A stretch of DNA of 64,000 nt from Lagopus muta (taxonomy: Eukaryota > Chordata > Aves > Galliformes > Phasianidae). The position numbers and the translations under genes are program-made. Positions within the stretch are counted from its first letter, which is position 1, and each line of letters starts with the position of its first letter. This document shows positions 1 to 12,809 of this stretch, one piece after another. The stretch covers positions 178,453,777-178,517,776 of the forward strand of contig NC_064433.1 of NCBI RefSeq assembly GCF_023343835.1, given 5' to 3'. The notes beneath the pieces are model-generated. The model was not told the DNA's origin, ran no database searches, and saw nothing but the letters and a program-made list of their open reading frames with translations.

Positions 1-160
1 TGTATATTTTAATGACATAGCATATCTTAAAAAGAATTTTGGATCCACAAAGAATTTACTGGCCTCTGTGATTTGTGACGTGCTTTGTGATGTGACAGGA
101 TGCTGGGGATTTGAACCTACACTTAGAACTGAAATCACATTGCCTTACATTTCTTCACAG

Positions 161-287
161 ACTGAAACATGTAATGCCCCAATGTCAGCTGATACAAGTG
201 GTCATTCTTTTGATGTAAAACAAGATCAAGTGATGGAAGAGAGCACCCAGGAGTGGAATGAACAGCTAGAGAAGGAATTTTTCAGTG
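161..287 (+). CDS. EXPH5: EXPH5 penultimate coding exon
   Basis: The acceptor TTTCTTCACAG ends at 160 and the donor GTGAGT starts at 288. The exon is 127 nt and reads from TETCNAPMSADT to EKEFFS, leaving one base of the next codon, which the terminal exon completes as Val. Confidence 0.85.
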
Positions 288-3200
288 GTGAGTGAATGTG
301 CTAACTTTATTAGAATATAATTCTTGCTAGAGGTGACTGTGGTAACTAGTTTCTGAGATTTTCTGCAAATGCATAGGCTGCAAGGATATGGCTCATTACT
401 TCTAATGCAGTGACTACTTTTTGCTGACTTTGTCTGTCTGCTCTGACATAAACATTAAGATGGGTCACCTTTCCCTCTTAGTCTGTATGCCATCCTGTAC
501 AGAATCAGTTCGGAAAAATCACGTCTGATTGTGTATATTTCTCTCTGCTTAGTCTGACTGAAGCCCATATTGCTTTCTTTAGATGTAGATGTAGTTGTGG
601 GAGAAGAATTTTATCCCCGTCTCCTGCACATGTGATTTTGATAATGAACCACTGAGTGTGCATTTCTGCACATAATGCTTCAAGCCACAGAAGCAAGAGG
701 CACTAAGGCTTTCAGTTACCTTTCTGGGAGCTCTCACAGAATCATCATTTCTTGCTAGTTCTTTTTCTTCCTGCTGAGAACTGAGGCAAGATCTGAGCCA
801 GTTTACAGGAGTACTGTCACCCAGAATTCCAACAAGAGCTCACAGCTGGGATTTAAAGTGTGATCAGGAAGCAGTGGGTGAGCTGGGAGAGCACTGCGTG
901 CTGGACAGTGGTTCTCCTGAAACTCACATGGCCATCACTGCTCTGGGCATCAGTCATAACTGTAACTCCCTATCAGTAATAACTCCCTGAAGAAAAACTT
1001 CTCTATTGTCTTGTACTAAACTGGCTCTATGGGACTCCTCTCTCTCCTGTGCTGAAGAGAAACTTAGAAAAACGGAAAAAATAGTTCCTTTTTATTCCAC
1101 CTATACATTCCTAGCGGTGCTTTCTTGGTGATTCAATATGATTAGCAGAGATTTGTATTGACTGATCAGTCATTTTATTTGACTGGGTTAAGAAATGCTG
1201 TAACAAAACAGCCAAATCCATTTGGTTCTGTCATATGTCTTCTGTACTTTCAAAATATAGAAAGAATACAATCAGCAAATGCATAATTATTTAGAAAAGA
1301 AATACTTAAATATGTTGCTGTTTGTTAGTCTCATGACTGAATATCATGATTAACTGAGCAAATTACCAAATTGGTTTGCAAGATTACTGAATAGGCTTGT
1401 CGCATGGCTTGCAGAATTTTGTGTTCCCTTCCACTTAGACCATAACTGCATGTTCTGATCACACGGAGGGCTCCCTGTTTACTGACAAGCACTGTGAAAT
1501 CTTTTCAGGGCTTTTTGCACAGATTTGGGAAGTTTGCCCACACACACACATTTAGCTAGTGAGGATGAACTTTAATTTTTTTAGTTTTCTTCTAAATAAC
1601 ATAAAGCCTAACGTTTACATCAAAAGCAGTTTTGAGATCAGAGATTTTGAGATTAGAAGCAGTGGTTTTTTTTAGTTTCTTGTGTTCTTAATCAGTGACC
1701 ACTGAAAGGTCCTGTGGAAGAATGCATGGTTTGGAAACAGCTTTGTATGTTTTGAAGCTGAATCCTTTCTAAACCAGTTTTATACAGTCCTTTTTTTAAA
1801 CATAAATACTCAGAAGATTATTGCAGAAAGCTAAACCAAATATCTGCTTCTCTTGTGCAGTTCTTAGTGATCTAGATAATCAGCTGGCCCAGGAGCAATC
1901 CCAAGATCCTTTGGACAGGACAGATTCTACTAGCAGTGCATCAAGTGTGCAGTACAATCAAGATGCCTTCCCCACTTTGAAGAGGCACACTGCTAATCGA
2001 GGGCAACTCAGAAATGACTGGAGTGACATACCCAGCACATTTTTCCCAGATGGACTGAGAACAATAAGAGCCAAAGATGAACACAAGATCCTCATCAGAC
2101 CAAGGAAATTGCACAGTGCATATATAAACTGGCAGCAGACAGCCTTTCAAGATGATTTTAAATACAGTGATCCAGCTGATGGAAATTCTCATCTGCGAAG
2201 CAGCAGGCTGCCTTCCGTTTCTTTTGGGCGGTCGTCAGAAGGTAGCTTGTATCCTCCTTCCATAACACAGAACAGTGGATTTAGGCACAAGAGTTACATG
2301 GACAGGGGTACAGCTGGCAGAAGTTACTCGGTATGTTCCCTTCGGAGATGCCCATCATCAGTATCTTCTGATCAGCTATCAGCATCGAGCTTGCAGTGTC
2401 CATTGGCAAGGGAGAACAACAATGGCTTTGTACCAAGGTTTGGTCGACAAAACCCAAAAAGAATTCCTTTGTCTTCTATTGTATGGAACAATACACCAGA
2501 CTCTCCTGGGCAAAGATCAACTCAAGAAAAGATGTTTAGAACCCAATCACTGATGGAGTTTCATGCTACAGACATGAGCAGATACCCTCGCTCTTTGCAA
2601 GACAATGAGAAATATGCCTGTTACCTCTCAAAACACCACTACAGGAGATCTATTTCAAGCAGTAATTGCTTCAGTAGAATTAGTTGCCCTGACAAAGCCA
2701 CTTCTCCATTGTCCTTTGATAACTGGGAAAATTGTACATTCTACCAATCAGAAAGTAATGTTTCTAGATCATACTGTAGAGATATTTCTTCTCCTGGCAC
2801 GTTGTATTCAAACCACAAGAATTCTCCTTATGGAAAGACAGAGAGCTATCTTTCTTGGACTGATATTCCTCAATACTACAATGATAATGTGTTTATTTCT
2901 CCTGATACCAGATTTGAAGTGATGATGGCTAATTTGAATGACCAGCAGCTGGCATACACAAGAAATGCTAAGTTTGCTTCCCAGCACCTGCAGAATGATT
3001 TTCACATGTATTCTCCAGAAAATATGAATATTAAAACATTAACAAGAAGTGCAAGTAGAGCTTTTTCAGAATTCACTGAAGGCCATCAGCCGCATCTAAG
3101 CCGTAACTCTGTAGTTTCTTCTTCTGTTGTCAGAAGTGATGACTCTGTCTCACCTAATTTGAAGGACCAAACAAAACCTATAGGACTGAACAGGAATTCA

Positions 3201-6200
3201 GTCATTACCCAAAGAGGCACTAAGGCAGGTGTTACACAACTAGAAAAGGCTGAACGTAGGAAACTGCCAGATGGAGTGGACACCAAAGACATGCCTTTAC
3301 AGTCTGTTTCTCAACAAGCAGATACAACCTACATCAATACCCAGAGTTTTCCCTCGAATAACTCTGCTTTTGCTATGTTGCAGAGTGATGCATCTCTCTT
3401 TAATGCACTGAGATCAAAGAGACAAACCCAAGTCAGTGCCAGAACAGATACTGCAAAAATGGTTGCAACGAATAGCAATAAAAGAAATGTACAAATGAAG
3501 GAAAATAATTGCACACCCAACAGCGTATTCAGTCAGTCTCCCTGTACTTTGCCAGCTAACAAGAGCAAAAAGGAATCTTTTCTTCCAAGCCAGAAAGAAT
3601 GGGAACACAATCTGCAGTATGTGAGAAGAAGAGGGAGCGTCAAACAGGATAATCAGAGTGCAGAAGCCGTTAACCAAGCTGCCCCAGTGGGACAGCCTGC
3701 ACAGCTGAATGCTGCTTCTGCTCCATCCACTGAAAAACTAGCAAACTGTCACAGCCTGTTGTCCTGGCCTCCTGACCCTTCATCCAGTTCCTCACAAAGT
3801 TCGCCACCAGCACTTTATCACGGAGTTGGAAAAGCAGCTCAAGTGAGTGGAATGGGCGTTACCAAAAAGACTCCACAGGAAACACCACAAAATACAAGCA
3901 CTTTAGTTACTAAGAACTGTAGCGAACTATTCAACGCTAGTTCTCCACGACAGGGAAATTCTGGAAGTACTTCTGCATGTAGTTTTGATGGAGATCCCAA
4001 GACCCCTGAACATAATTATTTTTGCTTTGAAAAAGAAAATGGAAAAACAGGGAATTGTTCACCTTGTACTGAAAGGCTTCACAAGCAAGACAGCTTGCTG
4101 AGACATACCAGTAGCTGCAGCATCACTGGTTCCCCAAGGAGAAGCAGCCTCAAATCCTCTGATCCACTTGTTATTTATTACACTTTACCAAGAAAATCAG
4201 CTAGCATTGCTGGTAGCATTATGTCAGATACACCCATCTCTCTCCCTAGAGATAACAGAAGAAGCATGTATGATTGTTTAAGGACTGAAACTCCAAGTGG
4301 AGCATATCCCTGTTCTAGTCAAAGAGATGTGTCCTGTTTAGATTCAAAACATTCCTTCTTAAGGTCAGCACCATTAAATGTTGCTGCAAGTAACAAAGAG
4401 AAACATTACCCCAGTCCTTTAACCAGAAGTCCTGATGATTTGACAAGCAGCAGCACACCAGTTGAGCTGACAGACAGATGTAAGCATCTAAGCAAAAGAG
4501 AATCCTCTGTGTTTTCAGATGGTAAGGAAAGGGGAAACTGTTTGCAGAAATATAAAACTACAAGCACGTTTACAGTAAGTGTTGATGAAGATCATGTCAA
4601 GTACCATGAGCTAGTTTCAATTTATTACACGTTGCCACGGAGGCATTCCAAAACATTTTGTAACCTCTTTAGGGATAATGCAGAGGATGCAGATTTGTCT
4701 CTTCCCGGTGAAAATTCTCAGTCACCAAGAATACGAAAAAAGAAGAGTGAAGGTCACGTGAGTTTAGCAGATGTTTTTTTCCCCAGTCCTTTGGAAAAAG
4801 AGGTGCCTTCCTGCTCTTCTGACCGAGCACCTCCAGCTCCGGTCACACCTCAGAATGTAGAATCTGTAGTTCACCATGAAGAGGAGAATTCCCACTCATC
4901 TCCTGACTCCAAGAAGGTATGTACTTCCAAGTCAGTGAGCATGGTAAATAATAGGAATGACAGTTCAACAGGTCTTTCAACAGATCATGTACTTTCTGAT
5001 GTGGCAACAAAAGACACTTCTTTAGGTGCTCCACAACCCACTGCAGTAGTGGCTAACTCAGGTAACAGCCTTTCTGATGCATCAAACAACCAAAATACAG
5101 AAACATACCCAAAAGAAAAGAAGGAAATTTCTCAGACAGCCACACCACGAAAATGCACTTTACCAACCCCTCCCAAACCAGGCAGACCTTCAGAGAATCG
5201 CTTTTATTCTGCTTCAACAAGTAAGAATAGCATACAGAAGGGAAACTCTGCAAACTGCTCTCAGCCTGCTCCAGTAAGTACAAATAAAAATCAGAACAGT
5301 TTGCTTCTCCACATGAGAGAGAAGGGCTCTCGTGGAAGGATCCACACAGAGTGTGCAGATGTGCCATTGCCGCCTGGGGAGGACAAAGGCAGGGGTAGTA
5401 CCAAAGTGAAACAGGGAGTAAATTTCCCACACCAAACCACCCCTCTGTATAATCACAGAAGCAGCAGACTGCAGTTAAGAGCTGGCAGTTCAAGAAATAA
5501 CGCAAACAATGTGAGCTCTTGTAGCAAAACGCCTTCAGAATCTCAGAAGAAAGCATTTGAGGTTGGCACAGCTTCCAGTGCTGATGCACCGCTTCAGCCA
5601 GATGAAGCTATTAGTGCAGAGACAGGTGAGTTAAAGAACCCTAAAATTAAAAAAGAGCAAAAGTTGCAAAGTACTCAAATGGATAAAGACTGTAGTGGCT
5701 TGCAGGCATTAGGGAAGCACAGTAAGGGCAGCATGGATGTTAACAGTAAAGACAAAGTCGTCAGGGTTACACAAGACCAAAAATTAACACAGAATGTAGA
5801 AAATGAGAACAAGCTTCTCTCTGACTGCACAAGAGACAAAATCAAAGATATAGAAAAAAGGAAAAACAGGCCTTCAATTAAAAATAAACTGGCAGCTGTT
5901 TGCAAAACAAGTCGAAAATTTTCAAGTAAAAATTTACCTCCCAAGCCTCACATAAGTAATATTTTTTCACAGAATGATGGAAATGCCACTTGTTTAGAGG
6001 TGAGCATGTCCCCTGACTCACTGACTTCAGCAGATTGCCATCAGTCACTTCTGCAGTCTGAAACCAAAAATCAGAATGACAGTCTGGAGTCTGACAAGAG
6101 TACACAAATACCAAAACCAGCTGAGATTAATAAGAGTGAAAATGTGAATGATCCTTCTTTACTTGTTAACAACTTAAATTGGAGGTCTCTTAAAAGCTAT

Positions 6201-7145
6201 TACGCCCAGAAGGAGGCCATCAGTTCCAAAAAACCTACAGCGAAAGTGGAAAATAGGCCAAGTCTTACAACCCAATCTCCAGATAAAGCGTTAGCCACAA
6301 GAAATAAGAATTCCCGAACACCTGATCTCAGGTTAGAAAATAGAAGCCAGCCCATCTCACCCAGCACTACTGCACTGGACCCAACAGATGATGAGAAAAG
6401 AAGAGCTAGCAGCAGTGCTTGCACTCTTCCTTTGCCCCTTTTAACTGACAAAAACTCAAACACATTTATAAATAATTGCTTGCAGGCTGACATATGTCCA
6501 AAGCAGAACTTGACTTCTCAGGCAGGGCTTACTGAACGCCAGAATGCCTCTGAATCCAACAGCTTAAGAAATGCAAACTTGCATAGCCAACTGTTGCGCA
6601 AGGCTTGTGCGAAAAATGAGCGTGAGCGTCACTTTTCTGAGAGTATTTGTGCTCAAGATTCCCACGAGACGTTTGCCTCTGGGAGCAATATTCTGCCAAA
6701 AGACAGTGTGCATGGGAAGAGATGTAAATCTTACTCAGAGGTGTTGTCCTGTGATGAGAATGAAAACTGGGCATTGGATGAGGAACGGTGTCACAGTACG
6801 AGGAATCTGATGTATCCTTCTGTCGAGTTTGGTATATTTGGCAAAGATCAACAATTGGCTTTCCTGGAAAACATCAAGAGGTCACTCACAGAAGGGCGAC
6901 TGTGGAGACCTTGTCTTCTTAACAACCCAAGTGCTTTCCGAGATGGAGAGTCCCCTTCCATAAACAGAACAGAGCTTTTCAGCTCCAGTTCTGCTGGGAG
7001 CAAGGTATCCTCTGCTGCTTCGTCGCCCCAGGAGCTGCCTGACATCTATCAGGATGGCCCAGCTGCTTACTCAGACTCGGACTCTGATACCACAACAGAT
7101 GATGAATATTACCTGGACGAGATAGATAAAGAATCAGAACTATGA
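161..7145 (+). CDS. EXPH5: EXPH5 (exophilin-5 / Slac2-b), last two coding exons, 5' part outside window
   Basis: EXPH5 is a Rab27 effector that acts in vesicle transport and exosome or secretory-granule release. Its Rab27-binding Slp-homology domain is N-terminal and lies before this window. Seen here: exon 161-287 ending in phase 1 at a GTGAGT donor, then terminal exon 1861-7145 beginning after TTGTGCAG. The join reads EFFSVLSDLDNQLAQEQ, which I recognise as the conserved EXPH5 segment. The terminal exon encodes about 1760 residues of Ser-, Asn- and Lys-rich, low-complexity, probably disordered sequence, as expected for this family. It ends in an acidic tail (SDSDSDTTTDDEYYLDEID) before TGA at 7143-7145. 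The motif IYYTLPR occurs twice, near 4173 and 4620. The ATG at 1826-1828 region lies in the intron and is not the start. POGLUT3 follows on the same strand, as in mammals. Confidence 0.93.
288..1860 (+). other. EXPH5: EXPH5 intron
   Basis: This is the intron between the last two coding exons, with GTGAGT at the 5' end and TGTGCAG at the 3' end. It is AT-rich and I see no repeat or RNA gene in it. Confidence 0.8.
1861..7145 (+). CDS. EXPH5: EXPH5 large terminal coding exon
   Basis: A single 5285-nt exon with one uninterrupted frame, starting in phase 1 with TT CTT. A giant last exon is a hallmark of EXPH5. The many small antisense frames inside it are shadows. No frameshift or stop is seen, so the gene looks functional. 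Confidence 0.92.
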
Positions 7146-9197
7146 CTGCCCATGGTACATAAATGGTGAGATAGTTCCTGAGCAGGCAAAAACATGACAA
7201 ATACTTTGAGCCAGTTCTAGTGCTGCTGTAGAACAGTACTGAAATAGATAAATTCATACTTTACCTACATTTTCTCTCATGTCTCCAGAGGAAGGCAACA
7301 GGTTACCTTGCTGATAAGCATTTTTCCAGCTCTCCCTGTTTACCCGACCAAACGTAATAGTGCTGATCCATCCCACCTTGCCAGCACCCACACAAAATGC
7401 TCTAGAAGTGAATAACTTCACAGCAAATTTCACTGCTGGAAAACTGTGAAACTGCTGACACAGGTGAGCATGGAAATGCCTTTCAGATGTGCATGCTGGG
7501 AGATGCACAGCTGACGCAGCTTTGGCTGCAGTTCAGATGCATTGCCAGGCTTCTGCCTTTGACTCAGGAACACATTAATTTGGATTAATGATCAGGCACT
7601 TTGAACCATGCAAAATGTAAGAAGATGTTGACCCTGTTTATTTCGCATCCAAACCCGATGGTTTGAATCTGAAGCTATTCTAGCACTGGGAGAATGAATG
7701 CAGCAGATGCCTTGGGGCTGCCCTGAGCCGGGCTGTGCCTGGTGAGCCTGTGCCACTGCTGTGCAGCACGCACTGGCCTTGTTTTCCCACCAAGTAAATA
7801 AAATGGGTGAAAAATGCCCTTTACCCTTTGCTCAATTAATACCTCTTCCTGGTAATTTCCCACAGTTCCCACTGCCACCCTGGTACTTTCTGTCCTTTGA
7901 ACCAAAAAGCTGCAGATGGTTCCCTGTGGCTGTTGGTCAGCCACACTGACAGGTGGGGTGTTACAGCTCAGAGCCACAGAGCACCCCTGGCCGTTCCATG
8001 CTCACTGAGCTTTGATCAGCAGCTTGCTGAGCCAGCAAATAGTATTTTTAAATAATTTTACATTTGTTACTACTTTAATAATTTCACATGTGGTCTAAAG
8101 TGCTGATCCGTATTTTTGATACACTTTTTAATTCGATAAAACTTCTGCAGGACTTAATTATATTTTTGTAACTGGAAGGACAATATCCTGATGTTTTCAA
8201 ATAATATATTATAAACAAGCAGTGCTTGTCTTGCTTAATGCTCTACAAGAAACTAAAGGATGAAAATATTATTAAAAGTAACTGGTATCCTTATTTTTTA
8301 TATGTAAACTTCGTTGAAGAAGTGGGTCTCTAACTCAAATGTGTATCTAAGTATTACTGCTTTATACTGGGATAATTTGTCTTTTATTATACATAAATGG
8401 ACTAATATAAACTGTGTATTTATAGTCAGAATTTATCTCTATGGTATGTCTGTCTTGGAAGAATGTAAGCATATACTGGCATATGCAGTATTGGAAGGCA
8501 GTAACTACTGTGTGACTGTAATCTTGTCAAATGCCCTATTCTGAGGAGGATTTATGTTTTTCTGTAAATGGTTCTATGTGTTCAGGATCTTGTAGAGTAA
8601 GACAGTGAAGCCAGCTGAGTGCCAGATTGTACATTTCTGCAAAATGTTAATCTAACAACTGGGAAGACCAACCTACGTAAGTTAAAGGATAATAAAATAT
8701 ATTTTTACAAGAGAGGTAAATAGTTGTACAGTTTTACTTGACTGGAAGTGGATGGCTTAGAACATTTTTATTTGTAAATATTTTCTACTTCTTCAGTAGA
8801 AGTTGGATTAAGTTCTCACCTTGCTGGCATAAAAGATGTTTTTTCATTTGCTTTGCTATTCACGTACCGGAAATGAGGTGGCTTAATTTACTGTAAGTAA
8901 ATAAAGAAAATGGCTTCTGGTAATAAATCAGTTGTGCAATAATGCATCCTGTCAAGGAGCTGTAATTGAATATTGACACCAAATGGTGGTATTCTGTAAA
9001 GCAGTTATGTGAGAAGAGGGAGAAAAATCCTTCGAGTAGCCATTAGTTCCATTCAGTTTGGCAGAACCAGATTTTGATACCTTCACTCTTCCAAGCTTTT
9101 TCTTTGGCAAAAGTATATATTCTATACATGCACGTAATTTATAGGATTTTCGTATCTAAACAAACTTGTTTGCAATAAATTTTGTTCAAAGGAATGA
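7146..9197 (+). other. EXPH5: EXPH5 3' UTR
   Basis: This AT-rich region without a convincing gene follows the EXPH5 stop. AATAAA hexamers occur at 7797, 8691, 8900, 8922 and 9174. The last is followed by T/GT-rich sequence (TTTTGTTC, GGTACTGTG) and sits just before CR1 sequence begins, so it is the best candidate for the distal poly(A) signal. The exact cleavage site is inferred. Confidence 0.6.
9174..9179 (+). terminator. Candidate distal poly(A) signal of EXPH5
   Basis: The hexamer is AATAAA in the context TTTGCAATAAATTTTG with a GT-rich downstream element. Upstream hexamers at 8691, 8900 and 8922 could give shorter mRNAs. Confidence 0.5.
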
Positions 9198-9264
9198 ATA
9201 TATTGGTACTGTGTTTATTCTTTCACTTACTGGGAACACTATGGACTATTTATCCATTCTTTGT

Positions 9265-9757
9265 CCAGGCCTAGGGCCCCCAGCACAGAAGGAATGTGGA
9301 GCCATTGGAGCAGGTCCATAGGAAGGACACAGAGATGATGAGAGGAACACCTCTCCTGTGAAGAAAGGTTAAGGGAATTGAGCTTTTTCAGCCTGGAGAA
9401 GGCTCCAGGGAGACCTCATTTCTGCCTTCCAATACTTCAAGGGAGTGTATAGGCAGGAGGGGAAGAGACTTTTTATGCAGTTTAACACTGATAGGACAAG
9501 GGGAGATGACTTTAAGCTTACGAGGGGAAATTCAGGTTAGTATTAGGAAAATATTGTTTACTCAGAGTGAAGTGAGGCATTGGCAGAGGCTGAGAGGTTG
9601 CAGATGCCCCATCCCTGGAGGCCCTCAAGGCCAGGCTGGTTAGGGCCCTGGGCAGCCTGATCTGATCAGTGGCAGCCCTGCCAATGGTGGGCAGTTGGAG
9701 CTGAATGATCTTAAAAATCCCTCCCAACCTAAGCTGTTCTGTGATTTTATTATTGTT
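9265..9757 (+). repeat. CR1 LINE 3' fragment
   Basis: Typical CR1 3'-end text runs from CAGCCTGGAGAAGGCTCCAG through the 3' terminus GATCTTAAAAATCCCTCCCAACC and TTCTGTGATT. It is truncated at the 5' end and encodes nothing intact. Confidence 0.85.
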
Positions 9758-10454
9758 GGCAGACTGCTGCTGGTTCCAGTTGCAGAGGTTTACAAGGGTA
9801 AACCATTGGTCCGTCACACCACTGTAGGCAAGATGGCTGGAAGGCGGCAGGCCCTGCATCACACACACCGGGATGTGATGCTGCTGAGATGCACATCTTT
9901 GCCTGCTGTGGTGCTGGCTTGCAGCACGCAGCAGCTGATGAGCTTGTCAGTTACCAACTTTAGTCTCCTGCCATTCGATGAGTCTCTGGTATACTCTTTT
10001 CCAACAGCAATAGTATTTTTACAGGAGACACGTTAATGCCTTAGAGAGCCATATGCCTGTAGCTCACCTTTAGGAGACGATACTCCAGGTAGAGCCAAGA
10101 GTGGTGTTTGATGAGTACTTTTACAAGGCAATGAGATCCATGTGAAAAACACTTCAGCCAGAATTAGACCTTGCTGGAGACTGCCTGCCACGTGCAGCGT
10201 GATGGTGTGTGAGACTCACTGCTGACTGTGAACTTTAATTACTACAGCCAGCCCATGTGGTACCCAAGCTCAGTGACACCATCCCTCAGCCTGGTTTCGT
10301 AAGGAAACACAGTTTCTGTGCTACAGTTGTGTTTATGTCTTTATCTTGCTACTCCCTTTACATCACTCATATTGCCAGAAGACCTCTGAACTAACCAACA
10401 AATCCGTGACACTGGAAGGAAGGGTCAGAAAGCCCGTGGTTTCATCACAGCAGT

Positions 10455-11760
10455 GCTGAGGCTGGGATGGAGTTCAGGTCTCTGTCTCAGTCTCCTGCTC
10501 ACAGAAGCTCAGCTTTGAGGTCAAACCATGCTGCTCAGGGCAACGTCCAGCTCAGGCTTGAAACCTCCATGGATGGAGACAGTACTGCCTTTCTGGGCAG
10601 CCTAAGCCAATGTGTCCTCGTGGGGAAAAAGCTTCTTATATCTGGGTCAGTCAAACATCTCATTTGGTTTATGCTTGTTGTCTCTCATCCTCTTGTCCTG
10701 CAGCGCTGTGAAGAGCCTATGAAAGCACCCTTCTTCCAGAGAAAAGTCCCTGCTCCAGGCTGAATTACCTACCTCCTCCAGCCTCTCCTCATAGGGCAGG
10801 AGCTCCGGCCCCACCATCTCAGTGGTCTCACTTGAATTTGATCCAAATAATTGATTTCTTGCACTGGGGAGCCCAGAAGTAGCTGCAGCATCCAGATGCA
10901 CCCAGCAAGTGCAGAGTTGAGGGGATGACCACTTCCCTCAGTCTCTCATCACACTGCTGTTGGCTGTTACTGCTGCAAGGACTGACTACTGGCCCATGCC
11001 CCACTCACTGCCCACTGGGGCCCCAGGGCCTTTCCCTCAGAACTGTTTATGGTCAGTCACTCCAAGTCTGTACCAGCACAAGCATACCTTCATCACAGTC
11101 AAGGCACCAGGAGGCTCTGACCCTTTCTCTGGACCTCGCCTCACCCTGCCCACAGATCAGGATCCCATTTAAGCCCACCCAGGGCCATTAGTCCCTGACA
11201 CAGGGACACCATAGGATGTCGATTTCCAGCTCTGCACTGCCCTGCTGTACCTGGCCATGTGCCTAGCCAACTCAGGCCCCATTTGCAGGCTGATGTGGCC
11301 CAGCCTTGGCCCAGCGCTGTTTCCATGGCCCTGCAGCTGTCCTAAGGCTGGGTCTGACTCTGGTTCACCTCACCAGGCCTGGTCTTGATCTACAGATTGA
11401 TGTCCGTACAAGCAGCCTGCCCTAGTTACCAGGCCTGATGAGCATCAGGGAGGGATACCATGCCATTGCTGTCATTCCCAAGGAGCAGCCTACTCTTGCC
11501 ACTCTGACACCCAGATGCAGGACTCTGTTGGATGTTCCAGCTGGTACCACCAGCCTGCCTAGGTCCCTTGGGATGGCATGCCCTGAACATGCCAACTGGT
11601 CCCAAGGTTTGGTGTCATCTGCAGACTCACTGACAGAGCATGCCATCATCCCGTCCTCAGCCAGGTCCCTGTGGGACTGCTTGTTACCAGCCCCCAGATA
11701 GAGATAACTCATCAACCTCAGCCTCGTAGACCAAACAAGCATCTGGACAAATTTTTAACC
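10455..11760 (-). repeat. Degenerate CR1 LINE, antisense, possibly more than one piece
   Basis: Reverse-complement CR1 text is recognisable at about 10530-10930 (CTCCAGCCTCTCCTCATAGG) and again at 11520-11700 (GGTGTCATCTGCAGACTCACTGA). The stretch between them, about 10970-11500, is C-rich and only loosely CR1-like, so the element may be interrupted. Confidence 0.6.
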
Positions 11761-11824
11761 ACCCGGACCATAACATCCTAACTTGGATACAAGACCATTA
11801 TGTTATCTAGTAAAGTCTTTGCTA

Positions 11825-12050
11825 ATCTGAGGACCTCAAGTTGTGCCAGGGAAGCTTCAGGCTGGATATGAGGAAAAAATTCTTCTCAGAGTGGTGAGGC
11901 ACTGGCACAGGCTGCCCAGGGAGGTGGTGGAGTTGAGGTGTTCAAGAAATGTGGAGATGAGGCACTGAGGGACATGGTTAGCGGGCATGGAGGGGATGGG
12001 TTGGGTATATGATCTTAACGGTCTTTCCAACCTTAATGATTCCATGAAAT
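11825..12050 (+). repeat. CR1 LINE 3' fragment
   Basis: The sequence includes CAGGCTGGATATGAGGAAAA, then CAGGCTGCCCAGGGAGGTGG, and ends near TGATCTTAACGGTCTTTCCA. This is sense CR1 text, about 225 bp. Confidence 0.8.
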
Positions 12051-12573
12051 GCAAGGTAAATGGCATGTGCTTCTTAGCCTCACCCTCAGCCCCAGCCATT
12101 CCATTGCAGAGGTGGTTGGGTTGGACGGGCATGGTTTGCCCTCGGTCAGTACACACTGACTGCTGCCAGCCACCAGCTCTGCCCAGAAATGTCTTGGAGA
12201 GGGAAAGGAAAGCAGCAAGCAGGGAGGGACTGGTTGGCCAATAAGCAAATAACTCCAAATTAACACTGTGCGTGTTTTCTCTTGCCCACTGGGATCGTCA
12301 TATTTGGTATTCTGCTGGAGGTCTGTGGTTACCTGGGGTGAGAGAGCTTGGGAGACCAGAAACAAAAGCAAGGAGGAAACCAGGCTCAATAACTCCACTT
12401 CCAAAGAACCTGTTTGTCATGGTCTGTATGCATAGAGACTTGAGGTTCATGATATTCAAAAACAAGCAGCATTCATTTGTGCTCTCATTGTTTTGTATCT
12501 GAAAAATCCAGTCTGGCACGGAAGCTTACAGTCTTATGAGCCCCACATCCACCGGCACCTTCACTTCCTCACA

Positions 12574-12700
12574 GAATCATAGAACGGTTTGGGTTGGAAC
12601 GAACCTTTAAGATCATCGAGTTCCAACCCATGCTATGGGCAGGGACACCTCCCTGTAGATCAGGTTGCTCACAGCCCCAGGGAAGCGCAGACGCTTCTGG
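12574..12700 (-). repeat. Short CR1 3' end, antisense
   Basis: It begins AGAATCATAGAACGGTTTGG, the reverse complement of the CR1 3' terminus, and fades out after the GGGCAGGGACACCTCCC segment. Confidence 0.8.
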
Positions 12701-12809
12701 TAAAAAACATACAACTTTAGGAGACAAACCAACCGGGGTGTTTCCCGTTTCCATCATGGTAAACTTACAGCACTGCTTTGTTTTGACAAACTTTTAATTT
12801 TCTAGACAG

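Noticed and set aside
1821-1860. Upstream start of the EXPH5 frame inside the intron
   Set aside because: A TGTGCAG acceptor at 1860 and the phase-1 exon at 161-287 show that the codons before 1861 are intronic.
5053-5589. 178-codon open frame antisense to EXPH5
   Set aside because: Shadow of the large EXPH5 exon; no splice context or recognisable family.
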